A DNA stretch of 64,000 nucleotides, from assembly GCF_947250775.1 (NCBI RefSeq), contig NZ_OX366349.1, positions 62,001 to 126,000 of the forward strand, read 5' to 3'. Shown one piece after another: positions 50,973 to 59,960 of this stretch. Within the stretch, counting starts at the first letter, position 1; each line of letters begins with the position of its first letter. The translations under genes were made by a program, and so were the position numbers. The notes under the pieces were generated by a model that did no database searches, was not told the DNA's origin, and saw only the letters and a program-made list of their open reading frames with translations. The DNA comes from Wolbachia endosymbiont (group A) of Rhinocyllus conicus (lineage in GTDB: Bacteria; Pseudomonadota; Alphaproteobacteria; Rickettsiales; Anaplasmataceae).

Positions 50973-52919
50973 TTAGTGTATAACGCTATACAGGATGTGG
51001 GTTGGAAGTATTTTTTGATTACGGTACAGTTTGAATAATTTTTTTATTGACTCACAAGACGGTATCTTGCACCCTTTTGGCACAATAAATGCTTGTCTGA
51101 TAAGATTTCCCTCTTCGCTTCTGATAGGAATATTCTGTAAATTAGGATTGCTGGAGCTCAGCCTTCCAGTTGCAGTTGCAGTTATTGAAAAGCTTGTGTG
51201 TATTCTATCATCGAGCGGATCAACCTGTTTTATTAATGCATCAGTGTAGGTACTCTTCAATTTACTTAAATGTCGCCAACTTAAAATTTTACCTGCAATT
51301 TCTACCCCTTCTTCTTCGAGTGCCTCTAGAACTTCATAATTGGTGCTATACGATCCAGATTTTGACTTTTTCTTTTTATTAAGCCCCATTTTATTAAATA
51401 AAACATCACTTAATTGTTTTGGTGACGCAATATTAAATCTTTCCTCTGCTAAGTTATATATCTCATCTTCAAGCGCGGCAATTACCTGCTGAAATTTATC
51501 GGACAGCTCCTGTAGTTTTTGAATATTTAGCAATATTCCATTTTTCTCCATATTAAATATCACTTTCATAAGTGGCTTATCGAAGCGCTCGTAAATTGTG
51601 AACAATTTTTCCTGAAATAACCTTTGCTTTAGCTTTTCATGAATTGCTATTAAAGTTTTTGCCGAGAAAATTTCTGCATTTTCACTCAAATTATGCGCAA
51701 CTATGTTTGGAATACTGTGATCATGTTTTCCTGTATCCAAGCTATACGACATTATCATCAAATCATCAACTGAATCTAGCATCTTCTCCACTGCAGGGAA
51801 GATTTTCCTCATCTCTTTAATGTTATGTATTATTTTAAGCACCCCATTTGAGAGTAAAGTTGAGTTGATTGTAATGAGTGCATTTTGTATGCTATCTTGC
51901 TCTATACAAAAAATATTACTTTCGCTATAAGATAGACTTAATACATTGTTTTCAAGGTGGTAATGAATTGCAATTTTGCCTTCATATCTACAATGCTCCA
52001 AAAATTTCTCTAACTCTTCACTACTATATTCTATTTTCTCTTTTGTGCTAGATCCATTATAGGAAAAAAGCTTTTCTATTTTACCTATTAAGGAATTGAA
52101 TTCATACTTCTTTAAAAAGGATAATAGTTTTTCCATATTTGGAGGGCGAACTTCACATTTTGCAATATCATGTTGAAGGTCTACTTTTTCGCATAGTGAT
52201 AAAAGTTCTCTTGAAATTAGCGCTTTTTCCTTATGTTCAGCAAGAATATTACGAATCCTCGTTTGCTCGATGTTATCAATGTTCTCTATAATATTATTCA
52301 ATGAATCAAATTCATCTAGTAATTTAGCTGCAGTCTTCGGACCTATTCCCGGAACGCCTGGAATGTTGTCAGATGCATCACCAGTTAGAGAAAATAAATC
52401 AAGAAGCTTGTGTGAGTTTACACCAAATTTTTCTATTACTTGTTTTTCATCTATATATATATTTTTAATGGGGTCGAATATTAAAATATTGTGGTTCAAG
52501 AGTTGAAATAAATCTTTATCTGATGAAACGACTACCACTTTAAAGTCTTGGTGGTTGGCGTATTTTGCAGCTAGTGTTGCGATTATGTCATCTGCTTCAT
52601 AACCTTCAATTTCTTCATAGCTGAGGTTAAAAGCTTCTACCGCTTCCCTCAGTATGGTGAACTGTGGAATTAGATCCTCAGGAGGCGTTACTCTGTTTGC
52701 TTTGTATTCAGGATATAAATTGTGCCTAAAATTCTTTTTTCCTGCATCAAGTGCTATAGTTAAGTAGTCCGAATGGGCAATGTACTTAAGAACCATATTC
52801 AGAAAGCCATATACACCACCTATTGGCATTCCTGTTGTGGTAATTAAGTGAGGTAGTACATAGTAAGCTCTGAAAAGAAAACCATAGCCATCGATGATTG
52901 TGAAAGTTTTTTCTTTCAT
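50973..52919 (-). pseudogene. polA: DNA polymerase I, N-terminal fragment
   Basis: The polA-derived part is 51063-52919 (about 619 residues); the last 30 residues of the frame come from the insert. It has the 5'-3' exonuclease/FEN domain (FTIIDGYGFLFRAYY, VVVSSDKDLFQLL, GDASDNIPGVPGIGPKTAAKLL). A degenerate 3'-5' exonuclease-like region (about 300-470) follows, then the start of the polymerase thumb (TATGRLSSSNPNLQNIPIR). The break lies just before motif A. The joined protein would be about 856 aa, normal for the family. The FEN domain looks complete and might still process Okazaki fragments. Confidence 0.93.
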
Positions 52920-53095
52920 TGTAGATATTTATGCGTGCTTTTGATGGTCCACTATTTAGCTGCGAAAATCAAGTTTTTGTTTTTCTGCTTTTGAGCATTG
53001 TAAGAGATTCTGCCGAAAATAGCATTCATGCATGGTTATACCAATTAGACTTCTTGCATAACCATATAACATTGGGAATAGAAACGAAAAAGCTA

Positions 53096-53382
53096 CTTGA
53101 CAAACTCCGCCAGCCCCCTTATCATGAAACTGAAGGTATTCAGTTGTCTTCATCTGTGTAGATTAAACAGCAAGAAAACAACGTAGTTGGCGTCTTATTT
53201 TTAATTTTTTGCACTATGTGCACCTTATGTCTTCACAACATTTCTAGGTTTTTGCCTATATAAGCTGAAACGCGCTTATAAGTCGTTTAAGACAGTATAG
53301 TACGCCAATTTGCAGGATTAGAGAGTGACAACTAGCTAACACGGGATTTCTTTTGCCTTTTTTTCTGCTTAGTAAATTTCTT
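53096..53382 (-). repeat. ~290-bp dispersed repeat, copy D (reverse orientation)
   Basis: Nearly identical to copy C at 33265-33551. It starts CTTGACAAACTCCGCCAGCC and ends TTTCTGCTTAGTAAATTTCTT. A second terminus copy follows at about 53480-53515. It lies left of IS copy 2 just as copy C lies left of IS copy 1. The stretch 52920-53095 upstream of polA has no gene I can support. Confidence 0.75.
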
Positions 53383-53526
53383 AAACATTTGAGATAAGGT
53401 GAGTTGCATTTAAAAGCAGCTAAATTGCAGTGTTTAAGGCTTAAAAAACGCCAATGTTTTTAAATAGATATTAATCGGGGCTTCTTTTGCCTTTTTTTTA
53501 TTTGGTAAATTTCTTAATATTTGTGG

Positions 53527-53772
53527 CTAAACGACAATCGTCATCCCGCTACTTGTTAGCGGCTAAGAGATACCGCGGCGGTATGGCGGTGTAGATGATG
53601 GTTAAGTAATTCGTCATCCCGCTGCTTGTTAGCGGGATCTAGAGATACCGTGACGGTATGACGAGGGAGAACAGTTAGCGGCTGAGATACCGCGAATGAA
53701 TCGCGGTATGACGTAGGACTGCTGTCATTCCAGTGCTCCTTTTTTTGTCATCCCAGTGCGTGACACTGGGAT
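53527..53772. repeat. Small palindromic repeats left of IS copy 2
   Basis: The same palindromes as at 33708-33869, with an extra ~90-bp block (about 53540-53635, including GTAGATGATGGTTAAGTAATT) that is also repeated at about 55371-55463. Confidence 0.85.
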
Positions 53773-54859
53773 GGCTTTGTTGCATAGCAACCGAAAAAAT
53801 CTGGTGGCTACTGACAAAATTCATTATAAATAACCATTTAACTGTTGAAGAAAAAATATGCCACAGAAAATGAAAGTCAGTAACCAAAACGAATATAACA
53901 AATTCCTTGAAAAAAGGGGAAATATTTTTCGTTACATCGATGAAGCTATCGAAAATTGGTATGAAAATAGTCCAAAAATGCAGGGCGGCAACTATATTTA
54001 CAGTGATAAAGTCGTAATTTTGGTGCATATAATTGTCAATCTTTTTAGAATTGGGTTAAGACAAACGGTGGGGTTTATAAAAGGATATCTGCAACAAATA
54101 GGAAAAAATTTGGCAGTTATCAGCTATTCACAAGCATCAAGAAGGTTTAAAAAACTTAATATTAAGATAAATGATTGCAGGGTTGATAAAAGCAACATGG
54201 AAAATATTGAAATTATCATAGATAGCACAAGTATCAGCATTTACAGTAACACTCCTGGCCACAGTAAGGAAAACAGTGCAGATAGAAAGTACCGAAGCTA
54301 CGAGCAAGTAAGAAAGTTACATGTTATGTTAAGTGTGAATAGTAAAAAAGCTATAGCTGCAAGATACAGTAATGGCGTCTACTCTGACCACTATGGAGCT
54401 TGCGATTTGCTTGAAGAAGTTAATTTTCAGCACAAAATAAAAGCATTATATGCAGATAGGGCATACGATAGGCACAAACTTTATAAATTGTGTAAGAAAT
54501 ACGATATAAAGACAAAAGTTCTACCAAAAAAGGATGCAGCAGAACATTCAAAAATAGATTATATGTCTGACAGGAATGCTGCTATTAGGTTAATAAAATT
54601 ATATGGACAAGATGGTGTAAAAGAGTGGAAAAAGGAAGCAATTTATGGAAAGAGATCTTACATAGAAGGATTTTTCTCAAGGTTGAAGCAAGTATTTGGA
54701 TTTAGCTTTAGGAATAAATCTGAAGTAAATCGTGAAAAAGAATTACTAATTAAGTGCTATTTGCTCAACAAATTCACTGATATTGGTATGGCTAAATTTG
54801 AAATCATTACATAAATTTGTCGTAAACCATCACTGCTTAAGGTGCTATGCAACAAAGCC
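53773..54859 (+). mobile_element. IS5-family (IS903-like) insertion sequence, copy 2
   Basis: The element is 1087 bp long with the same ends as copy 1. CACTGGGAT is directly repeated at 53764-53772 and 54860-54868, a perfect 9-bp target duplication. The target is half of a TCCCAGTGCGTGACACTGGGA palindrome. Copy 2 is therefore in its original insertion context, in contrast to copy 1. Confidence 0.95.
53858..54814 (+). CDS. IS5-family transposase (copy 2)
   Basis: The 318-aa protein is identical to the transposase at 33915-34871, with catalytic D122, D200 and E270. The start ATG lies 86 bp inside the left end behind GAAGAAAAAAT. Both copies are intact, so the element could be active in this strain. 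Its 9-bp target duplications and GGCTTTGTTGCAT ends link it to the two MITEs in the window. Confidence 0.95.
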   Translation: MPQKMKVSNQNEYNKFLEKRGNIFRYIDEAIENWYENSPKMQGGNYIYSDKVVILVHIIVNLFRIGLRQTVGFIKGYLQQIGKNLAVISYSQASRRFKKLNIKINDCRVDKSNMENIEIIIDSTSISIYSNTPGHSKENSADRKYRSYEQVRKLHVMLSVNSKKAIAARYSNGVYSDHYGACDLLEEVNFQHKIKALYADRAYDRHKLYKLCKKYDIKTKVLPKKDAAEHSKIDYMSDRNAAIRLIKLYGQDGVKEWKKEAIYGKRSYIEGFFSRLKQVFGFSFRNKSEVNREKELLIKCYLLNKFTDIGMAKFEIIT

Positions 54860-54914
54860 CACTGGGATCTAGCCTTTATTATTTGGTTGAAATTAAGTCT
54901 TCTGGATCCCAATG

Positions 54915-55240
54915 GGCTTTGTTGCATCGCTACTTATGAAAGGCTAACTATAGCTAGGATTATAAGCAACCTATTGAAAATCTTGTTTTTTTGCAATCAA
55001 TCTGATCAAATTTAAGAATAGTAATTTATTATTTATATTAATAAACTTAATTCTATTGAAAATAGCTAAAGCATTGAAATTCTTGAATTTTAGCCGGATT
55101 AGTGAGTGGTAGTGAAATTTCTTTTACTCAAATTTAGGTATTCACTGACCGTTCTTGTTATAAATACCAGAATAATAAGCTACTGATATTCTCCATCTTT
55201 TTTATCTTTAATCCATCATAGCTAGCGATGCAACAAAGCC
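54915..55240 (-). mobile_element. 326-bp MITE, copy 2
   Basis: Same length and, as far as I can compare by eye, same sequence as 2514-2839 but inverted. The flanks ATCCCAATG (54906-54914) and ATCCCAGTG (55241-55249) are a 9-bp duplication with one mismatch. It sits 46 bp right of IS copy 2, in palindromic repeats rather than in a gene. Confidence 0.9.
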
Positions 55241-55600
55241 ATCCCAGTGTCACGCACTGGGATGACAGCTAGCCTGACAACCGTCATTCCGCTACGTGTT
55301 AGCGGAATCTATGCTAAGAGATACCGCGGCGGTATGACGGTTCGCGGTGGTATAGTAACTCGTCATCCCGCTACTTGTTAGCGGCTAAGAGATACCGCGG
55401 CGGTATGACGGTGTAGATGATGGTTAAGTAATTCGTCATCCCGCTGCTTGTTAGCGGGATCTATGCCGAGATACCGCGAATGAATCGCGGTATGACGGTT
55501 CGCGGTGGTATAGTAACTCGTCATCCCGCTACTTGTTAGCGGGATCTATGCTAAAAGATACCGCGAATGAATCGCGGTATGACGGTTCGCGGTGGTATAA
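55241..55600. repeat. Palindromic repeat cluster left of the recombinase module
   Basis: Palindromes of the CATCCCGCTACTTGTTAGCGGG and ATACCGCGAATGAATCGCGGTAT types alternate. A GACGGTTCGCGGTGGTATA block recurs at about 55336, 55495 and 55581. The first part matches the flank right of IS copy 1. The cluster abuts the 24-bp inverted repeat at 55601. Confidence 0.85.
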
Positions 55601-57558
55601 TTACCCCGCCAACAATGTTGCAAAAAACGTAAAATTAGAGAAAAGCATTTCTCGAAAACTTCTATGTCCAAAAACAAGAGTGCCATTTATTTATAGTGCC
55701 AACAATCAATTAACCATCAGTTTCAATGAATGATATGAACATATTATTTCAAGGAAAGTTCATGGGAAATAAGAGATTAGCTATACGGATTAGCTGTAGC
55801 TATGAAACTAACCGGTTGGCAGAAAAGTATTTGTTAGATGCTTATGAAAAAGCCGTGTCAAAGCAAGTAAGCCAAAAAAATTTAAAACATAAAAATGGGA
55901 TTCAAGGAGGATCAAATGGTAACAGTGAGTTTATATGCAAGAGTTTCTTCGGGGAAACAAGCACAAGAAAATACAATAGCAAGTCAAGTTGCAGCTTTAG
56001 AGAAGCAAATTAGTACGGATGGATACAAATTATTAAGTGAGTATAAATTTATTGATAATGGCTACAGTGGATCTAATCTAGTCCGTCCTGATCTAGAAAA
56101 GTTACGTGATAAAGTAACAGAAGGTAAAATTGATAGAATTTACATTCATTCACCTGATCGCTTATCTAGAAAATATGCATATCAAATGGTATTACTTGAA
56201 GAATTTGAGAAAGCAGGAGCAGAAACGGTTTTCTTAAATTATGAGATTAACGATAATCCAGAATCTCAATTGCTGTTACAAATGCAAGGTATGATAGCAG
56301 AATATGAACGAGCGAAAATTATGGAACGAAGTCGTCGCGGAAAGATTTATGCAGCTAATAAAGGTTGTGTAAGCGTAATGGGAGGAGCTCCTTATGGTTA
56401 TCGTTATATAGATAAATATATGGGAGGAGGACAAGCTTTATTTGAAATAAACGAAGAAGAAGCTAATGTTGTTAGGAAAGTATTTTTGTGGATAGGAAGA
56501 GAAAGGACAAGTATTGGGGAAGTGTGTCGTCGGCTAAACACTATGTCTATTATAACACGAACAGGAAAAAAGTACTGGGATAGAAGTGTGATTTGGGGTA
56601 TGTTAAAAAATCCTGCTTACAAAGGACAAGCGGCTTTTGGTAAAACAAAAGTAGGTATAAAGTTACAACATATCAGACCACAGAAACATTCTTGTGAACA
56701 ACCGAAAGATAATTACTCTACCTATTCTGTTGAAAAAGCAAATTGGATTTATGTTAAAGTGCCAAATATAGTGGACGAAGATGTATTTGATATAGTTCAA
56801 GAACAATTAGCTGAGAATAGAAAAATAGCAAGGACAAGAGAAAGAGGAGCAAAATATTTACTACAAGGTTTAATCGTATGTAAGCGTTGTCGTTATGCAT
56901 ATTACGGAAGTCCTGTAAGAAATAAGCGAGGAGAAAAAATTGATCATTATGCTTATTATCGTTGTATTGGTAGAGATTCTTACCGTTTTGGTGGTAATAA
57001 AATTTGTGATAATAAACACATTCGTACAGATGCATTAGAAACAGCCGTTTGGGAAGAGGTTAAGCATTTATTGAAAAATCCAAATAGGGTTTTAGAAGAA
57101 TACAGGCGTAGACTTTCAGAGCTTAAAAAATCATCATGGGATCAAAAAAGCGATTTACTAGAGAAACAAGAAAATAAATTAAAACGTGGTATTGCTAGAC
57201 TTATTGATAGTTATGCTCAAGAATATATTAATCAAGAAGAATTTGAACCACGAATTAAAGCAATGAAACAAAGTTTAAAAACAATTGAAGAGGAGAAGAA
57301 AAGGATATTCGATCAAAAGAAATTAAAACAGGAATTAACTTTGGTTGTAACCAATTTAGAAGACTTTTCTTCCAATATTACATCAAACCTTGATAACGCA
57401 GACTGGCTAACTAAACGTGATATTATTAGAACGTTAGTCAAGAGAATTGAAATTAACCTTGAGGACGTAAATGTGGTATTTCGTGTAAAAGAGCTACCAA
57501 ACTCTCCTGGAAATAATCGAGAAGAAAAGAAAAATTTGCAACATTGTTGGCGGGGTAA
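55601..57558 (+). mobile_element. Serine-recombinase module bounded by 24-bp inverted repeats
   Basis: Positions 55601-55624 (starting TTACCCCGCCAACAATGTTG) and 57535-57558 are perfect inverted complements and enclose the recombinase gene. The right repeat reads directly into the reverse-transcriptase fragment. Inside the left edge is a small hairpin, GAGAAA-AGCA-TTTCTC (55638-55653). The repeats could be recombination sites of the enzyme or the ends of a mobile module; large serine recombinases of this kind are carried by phage WO. The boundaries are those of the repeats, not proven ends. Confidence 0.65.
55762..56013 (+). CDS. Small ORF ahead of the recombinase
   Basis: ATG 55762 follows AAGGAAAG. 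The first ~50 residues (MGNKRLAIRISCSYETNR, LAEKYLLDAYEKAVSK) look protein-like, while the last ~33 overlap the recombinase gene in another frame and look like a shadow. I do not recognise it. It may be a short leader gene of the recombinase operon or a remnant. Confidence 0.35.
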   Translation: MGNKRLAIRISCSYETNRLAEKYLLDAYEKAVSKQVSQKNLKHKNGIQGGSNGNSEFICKSFFGETSTRKYNSKSSCSFREAN

Positions 57559-57661
57559 TCTCACCGTTGCTAGCTTGTGTTGCATTACACGGATTAGAGC
57601 AACATGTCAAAAAAGCATTAACAAACGAACTCTTTCAATGCATGAAAAGAAAATATGGTAG
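55916..57661 (+). CDS. Large serine recombinase (phage WO-type integrase)
   Basis: The catalytic resolvase domain is at the N-terminus (VSLYARVSSGKQAQENTIASQ with the nucleophile Ser in ARVSS, then DRIYIHSPDRLSRKYAYQ and EYERAKIMERSRRGK). A recombinase domain follows (GAPYGYRYI, RRLNTMSIITRTGKKYWDRSVIWGMLKNPAY), then a zinc-ribbon (GLIVCKRCRYAYYGS ... YRCIG) and a C-terminal coiled coil. Start ATG 55916 has AAGGAGG five bases ahead. These enzymes integrate and excise phages at specific att sites. The last ~40 codons (after EEKKNLQHC) are read from the flanking reverse-transcriptase DNA in another frame, so the natural C-terminus may be slightly altered by the integration site. Confidence 0.93.
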   Translation: MVTVSLYARVSSGKQAQENTIASQVAALEKQISTDGYKLLSEYKFIDNGYSGSNLVRPDLEKLRDKVTEGKIDRIYIHSPDRLSRKYAYQMVLLEEFEKAGAETVFLNYEINDNPESQLLLQMQGMIAEYERAKIMERSRRGKIYAANKGCVSVMGGAPYGYRYIDKYMGGGQALFEINEEEANVVRKVFLWIGRERTSIGEVCRRLNTMSIITRTGKKYWDRSVIWGMLKNPAYKGQAAFGKTKVGIKLQHIRPQKHSCEQPKDNYSTYSVEKANWIYVKVPNIVDEDVFDIVQEQLAENRKIARTRERGAKYLLQGLIVCKRCRYAYYGSPVRNKRGEKIDHYAYYRCIGRDSYRFGGNKICDNKHIRTDALETAVWEEVKHLLKNPNRVLEEYRRRLSELKKSSWDQKSDLLEKQENKLKRGIARLIDSYAQEYINQEEFEPRIKAMKQSLKTIEEEKKRIFDQKKLKQELTLVVTNLEDFSSNITSNLDNADWLTKRDIIRTLVKRIEINLEDVNVVFRVKELPNSPGNNREEKKNLQHCWRGNLTVASLCCITRIRATCQKSINKRTLSMHEKKIW

Positions 57662-58544
57662 GATATCGCATAGAAACGCGCAAAAGTCTATTAGTGTAAT
57701 TTTCTACTGTGATGATTTTGTCATCATACATGAAAACGAAGAGATTATTCTTAAAGCAAAAATTTTAGTTGAAGAATGGTTAGAAACCATTGGACTAAAA
57801 TTAAAGCCCTCTAAAACAAGAGTTTCTCATACATTAAGAACCATTGACGAAACAAAACCAGGATTTGATTTTCTTGGATTTTCAATAAGACAATATCCAA
57901 TAAAAGAAAGTAAGAAAGGTTACAAGTTATTAATCAAACCAAGTCGTAATTCTATAAAACAGCATACACTAGCTATTAAACATAAACTCAGAGAAATGCG
58001 TGGAGCACCACAAGAACGGGTGATAAAGGATCTCAATCCAATAAACAGAGGATGGAGTCAATATTACTCCTCGGTAGTTTCATGTAAAATCTTTAGCTCA
58101 TTGGATAATATTATGCATAGAAAACTCTGGAAGTGGGCAGTTTTTAGGCACCCAAACAAAGGGAGATGCTGGATAAAAAGAAAGTACTTTAAGAAGTATA
58201 ATAACGAAAACTGGCGCTTTATGACAAGTAACAAGGTACGTCTTACTATACACAGCGATCATGTTATTAAACGACATATCAAAGTGCAAAAAACCAGATC
58301 CCCATATGATGGTGATTGGGTATATTGGGGTAAACGTCTGAGAAAAATACCAGATAAGCCACTAGGAGTAATAAAATTATTGAGGTTGCAACAAAGTAAA
58401 TGCGATAATTGTAGACTATGGTTTAAAAGTGATGATACAATAGAAATACATCACAAAGACCGGAATAGACGAAACAATATGATCACAAACTTATCTTTGT
58501 TACATGGACATTGTCACGATGAATTACACAGGAGGTGTGCATGA
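57549..58544 (+). pseudogene. ltrA: Group II intron reverse transcriptase/maturase, N-terminally truncated
   Basis: The frame is open from 57549: GGVISPLLACVALHGLEQHV is RT motif 4, then SVIFYCDDFVIIHE contains the YxDD catalytic box, followed by LKLKPSKTRVSHT and GFDFLGFSIR. The maturase (X) domain follows (INRGWSQYYSSV, ...KWAVFRHP). The C-terminus has an HNH-type endonuclease (CDNCRLWF, EIHHKDRNRRNN, LLHGHCHDELHRR). RT motifs 0-3, including the first catalytic Asp, are gone. A TTG at 57567 is the only start-like codon, so this is almost certainly a non-functional remnant. Confidence 0.92.
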
Positions 58545-58562
58545 AAAGCACCAAATTAGAGA

Positions 58563-58637
58563 GAAGCCGTATGAGGCGCAAAGTCTCACGTACGGTTTTG
58601 CAGTCGAGTGAGGAAGGGCGACCTTCTTCACTTAGAC
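58563..58637 (+). ncRNA. Group II intron domains V and VI
   Basis: AGCCGTATGAGGCGCAAAG followed by TCTCACGTACGGTT (58564-58597) folds into the 34-nt domain V hairpin with the catalytic AGC-type base and GCAA-like tetraloop. A second hairpin at about 58607-58633 (GTGAGGAAGG / CCTTCTTCAC, one G-T pair) fits domain VI. The intron 3' end is probably near the AGAC at 58634-58637. Confidence 0.85.
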
Positions 58638-58972
58638 AACAATACGCAGAAGAAACAACAGAAGAGGACTTAAAAGAGATAGCAGAAAAAGCGCCAATAA
58701 TAAAGCTAGCATATGATGAATTAGACAAGTTTCGTTGGAACGAAAAAGATTTAGTAGCTTACGAAGAAAGAATAATGGATCTACGGAAAGAAGAAGCCAT
58801 TCTTGAATACAGACTTGATCTTGCTGAAGAGAAAGGTATACAAAAAGGTATAGAGAAAGGAAAAATTGAAGTCGCAAAAGCAATGCTGGCTAATAATGTT
58901 GATGTCAACACTATTGTCAAGTTTACAGGCCTTTCTATTAGTGAGATTGAAGAATTAAGTGGAAATCTGTGA
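58638..58972 (+). pseudogene. 3' exon: C-terminus of an Rpn/PD-(D/E)XK-type transposase-like protein
   Basis: After the intron end the frame encodes about 110 residues: EETTEEDLKEIAEKAPIIKLAYDELDKF, then RLDLAEEKGIQKGIEKGKIEVAKAMLANNVDVNTIVKFTGLS. The EKGxxKGxEKGK helix followed by a small 'gls.eei..l' unit is typical of the C-terminus of Rpn family recombination-promoting nucleases (PDDEXK_2). These are abundant in Wolbachia and its phages. The nuclease-bearing 5' exon is absent from the window. The frame formally opens at ATG 58535 inside the intron, giving a chimeric ORF. Confidence 0.75.
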
Positions 58973-58998
58973 ACGGTTACGGATTGATTGGATTACCA

Positions 58999-59044
58999 CA
59001 AAAAAACTCCTTTCTTTCTCTCCATTTTTTCTGGGTAAGGTCAT
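58999..59044. repeat. End fragment of the 240-bp inverted-repeat element
   Basis: AAAAAAACTCCTTTCTTTCTC followed by TCTGGGTAAGGTCAT matches the right end of the element at 200-440. Only this end is present. Confidence 0.55.
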
Positions 59045-59080
59045 GGTGCTGGTACAGGTCCTATAGCTGACCCAAGCAAC

Positions 59081-59146
59081 ACGTCATACCGCGATTCATT
59101 CGCGGTATCTCGGCATAGATTCCGCTAACAAGTAGTGGAATGACGA
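59081..59146. repeat. Small palindromic repeats
   Basis: An ATACCGCGATTCATTCGCGGTAT palindrome is followed by a degenerate ATTCCGCTAACAAGTAGTGGAAT palindrome. The rest of 58973-59354 is AT-rich, with no gene I can support. Confidence 0.8.
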
Positions 59147-59354
59147 ATTTTTGTTTTTCAAATTATCGGTAAACCTAATCCACTTTAGCTATAGATCTGG
59201 CATGTCTTATAGCTTAAGATATTAAAATTGTATAGACTGAAGTACGTTGAAAGTCAATTACAAACTTCTCAAAGAATTACATAAGAAGTATATTGACTAT
59301 ATGAGCTAAAAATGTTAGTATTATAATTATTAATTTTAAGTGGGAGTAAATATT

Positions 59355-59960
59355 ATGGGCTATACAAGGACACAACTAAAACAGGTAATGCAAGCAGAAA
59401 GGGACCTGGTAAAAAAAAATTTTAAATTAAACCCAGTAGCGGTGATATTAGGAGGGATAGCAATCCTAGGAGTAGCAGTAGGCATCTCGGCTGTTATAGG
59501 GGCTCTTGCAGGTTTGGCTCTAAGTGCTATTAGCTTACCACCTCTTATTGCAGGTGGAATTATTGGTTCTGCTATACTGTTAGTATCCATTATAAACAAG
59601 GCTTGTTGTGGTTTCCAAATAACCACTGAAACGGACATGTCCGAAGAACATAAACGAGTTTTGAGAGAATATAATAATAGCACTGAGTGTAAAGTTAAGA
59701 ATTATGTAAATATTATTACTAATATTGGTGTTTTTTTTGGAATTGGAGCAGGTTTAGTTGCTCTTGGTTTCACATCACCTGCAGCTATAGGTGCTTTAAC
59801 CTTTATAGCAGGTGCAGTTGCTTGTATTCCTTTAACATTATTGACTGATAAAGTAATTGAGTGCTTTTTTCCAGAAGGAAGTAAGCAGCCAGGTAGCTCG
59901 TTTGATGGTGTGAAAGCTGATGGTGCTGATAAAGGTTGTAATCCTTGTCCTACTAATTAG
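59355..59960 (+). CDS. Membrane protein of unknown function
   Basis: The 201-aa product (from ATG 59355; a GTG at 59340 also opens the frame) has two hydrophobic helical pairs, at about 28-80 (VILGGIAILGVAVGISAVIG) and about 121-165 (NIGVFFGIGAGLVALGF). They are separated by a polar loop with NKACCGFQ, and a short Gly/Cys-containing tail ends NPCPTN. GGGAG lies nine bases ahead of the ATG. I do not recognise a family. It is convergent with dapA and overlaps its stop by 8 bp. Confidence 0.65.
   Translation: MGYTRTQLKQVMQAERDLVKKNFKLNPVAVILGGIAILGVAVGISAVIGALAGLALSAISLPPLIAGGIIGSAILLVSIINKACCGFQITTETDMSEEHKRVLREYNNSTECKVKNYVNIITNIGVFFGIGAGLVALGFTSPAAIGALTFIAGAVACIPLTLLTDKVIECFFPEGSKQPGSSFDGVKADGADKGCNPCPTN

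Larger units (their letters stand above)
49163..51069. mobile_element. 1.9-kb insertion in polA carrying IS110 and a phage tail gene
   Basis: The coding sequence of polA breaks at TATCTTG (49163-49169) and resumes at TATCTTG (51063-51069). The insert starts with a further TATCTTG (49170-49176). The shared 7-mer may be a target duplication or a recombination site. The inserted DNA holds a complete IS110-type transposase gene and an intact phage tail-assembly chaperone gene with its frameshift extension, followed by ~200 bp of unassigned AT-rich DNA. It is therefore compound, not a single IS. Confidence 0.85.
57549..58637 (+). mobile_element. Group II intron, 5'-truncated
   Basis: What remains is the C-terminal two-thirds of the intron-encoded protein and the 3' ribozyme domains V and VI. 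Everything upstream of the GGVISP codons (domains I-IV start, 5' exon, RT N-terminus) is missing and replaced by the serine-recombinase module. The 3' exon is an Rpn-type gene. It is no longer able to splice on its own. Confidence 0.85.

Noticed and set aside
52931..53161. 76-aa ORF upstream of polA
   Set aside because: Its second half is the dispersed repeat (copy D) and it has no recognisable features.
53675..54028. 117-aa ORF antisense to the transposase 5' end
   Set aside because: It is a shadow of the IS; the same shadow occurs at IS copy 1.
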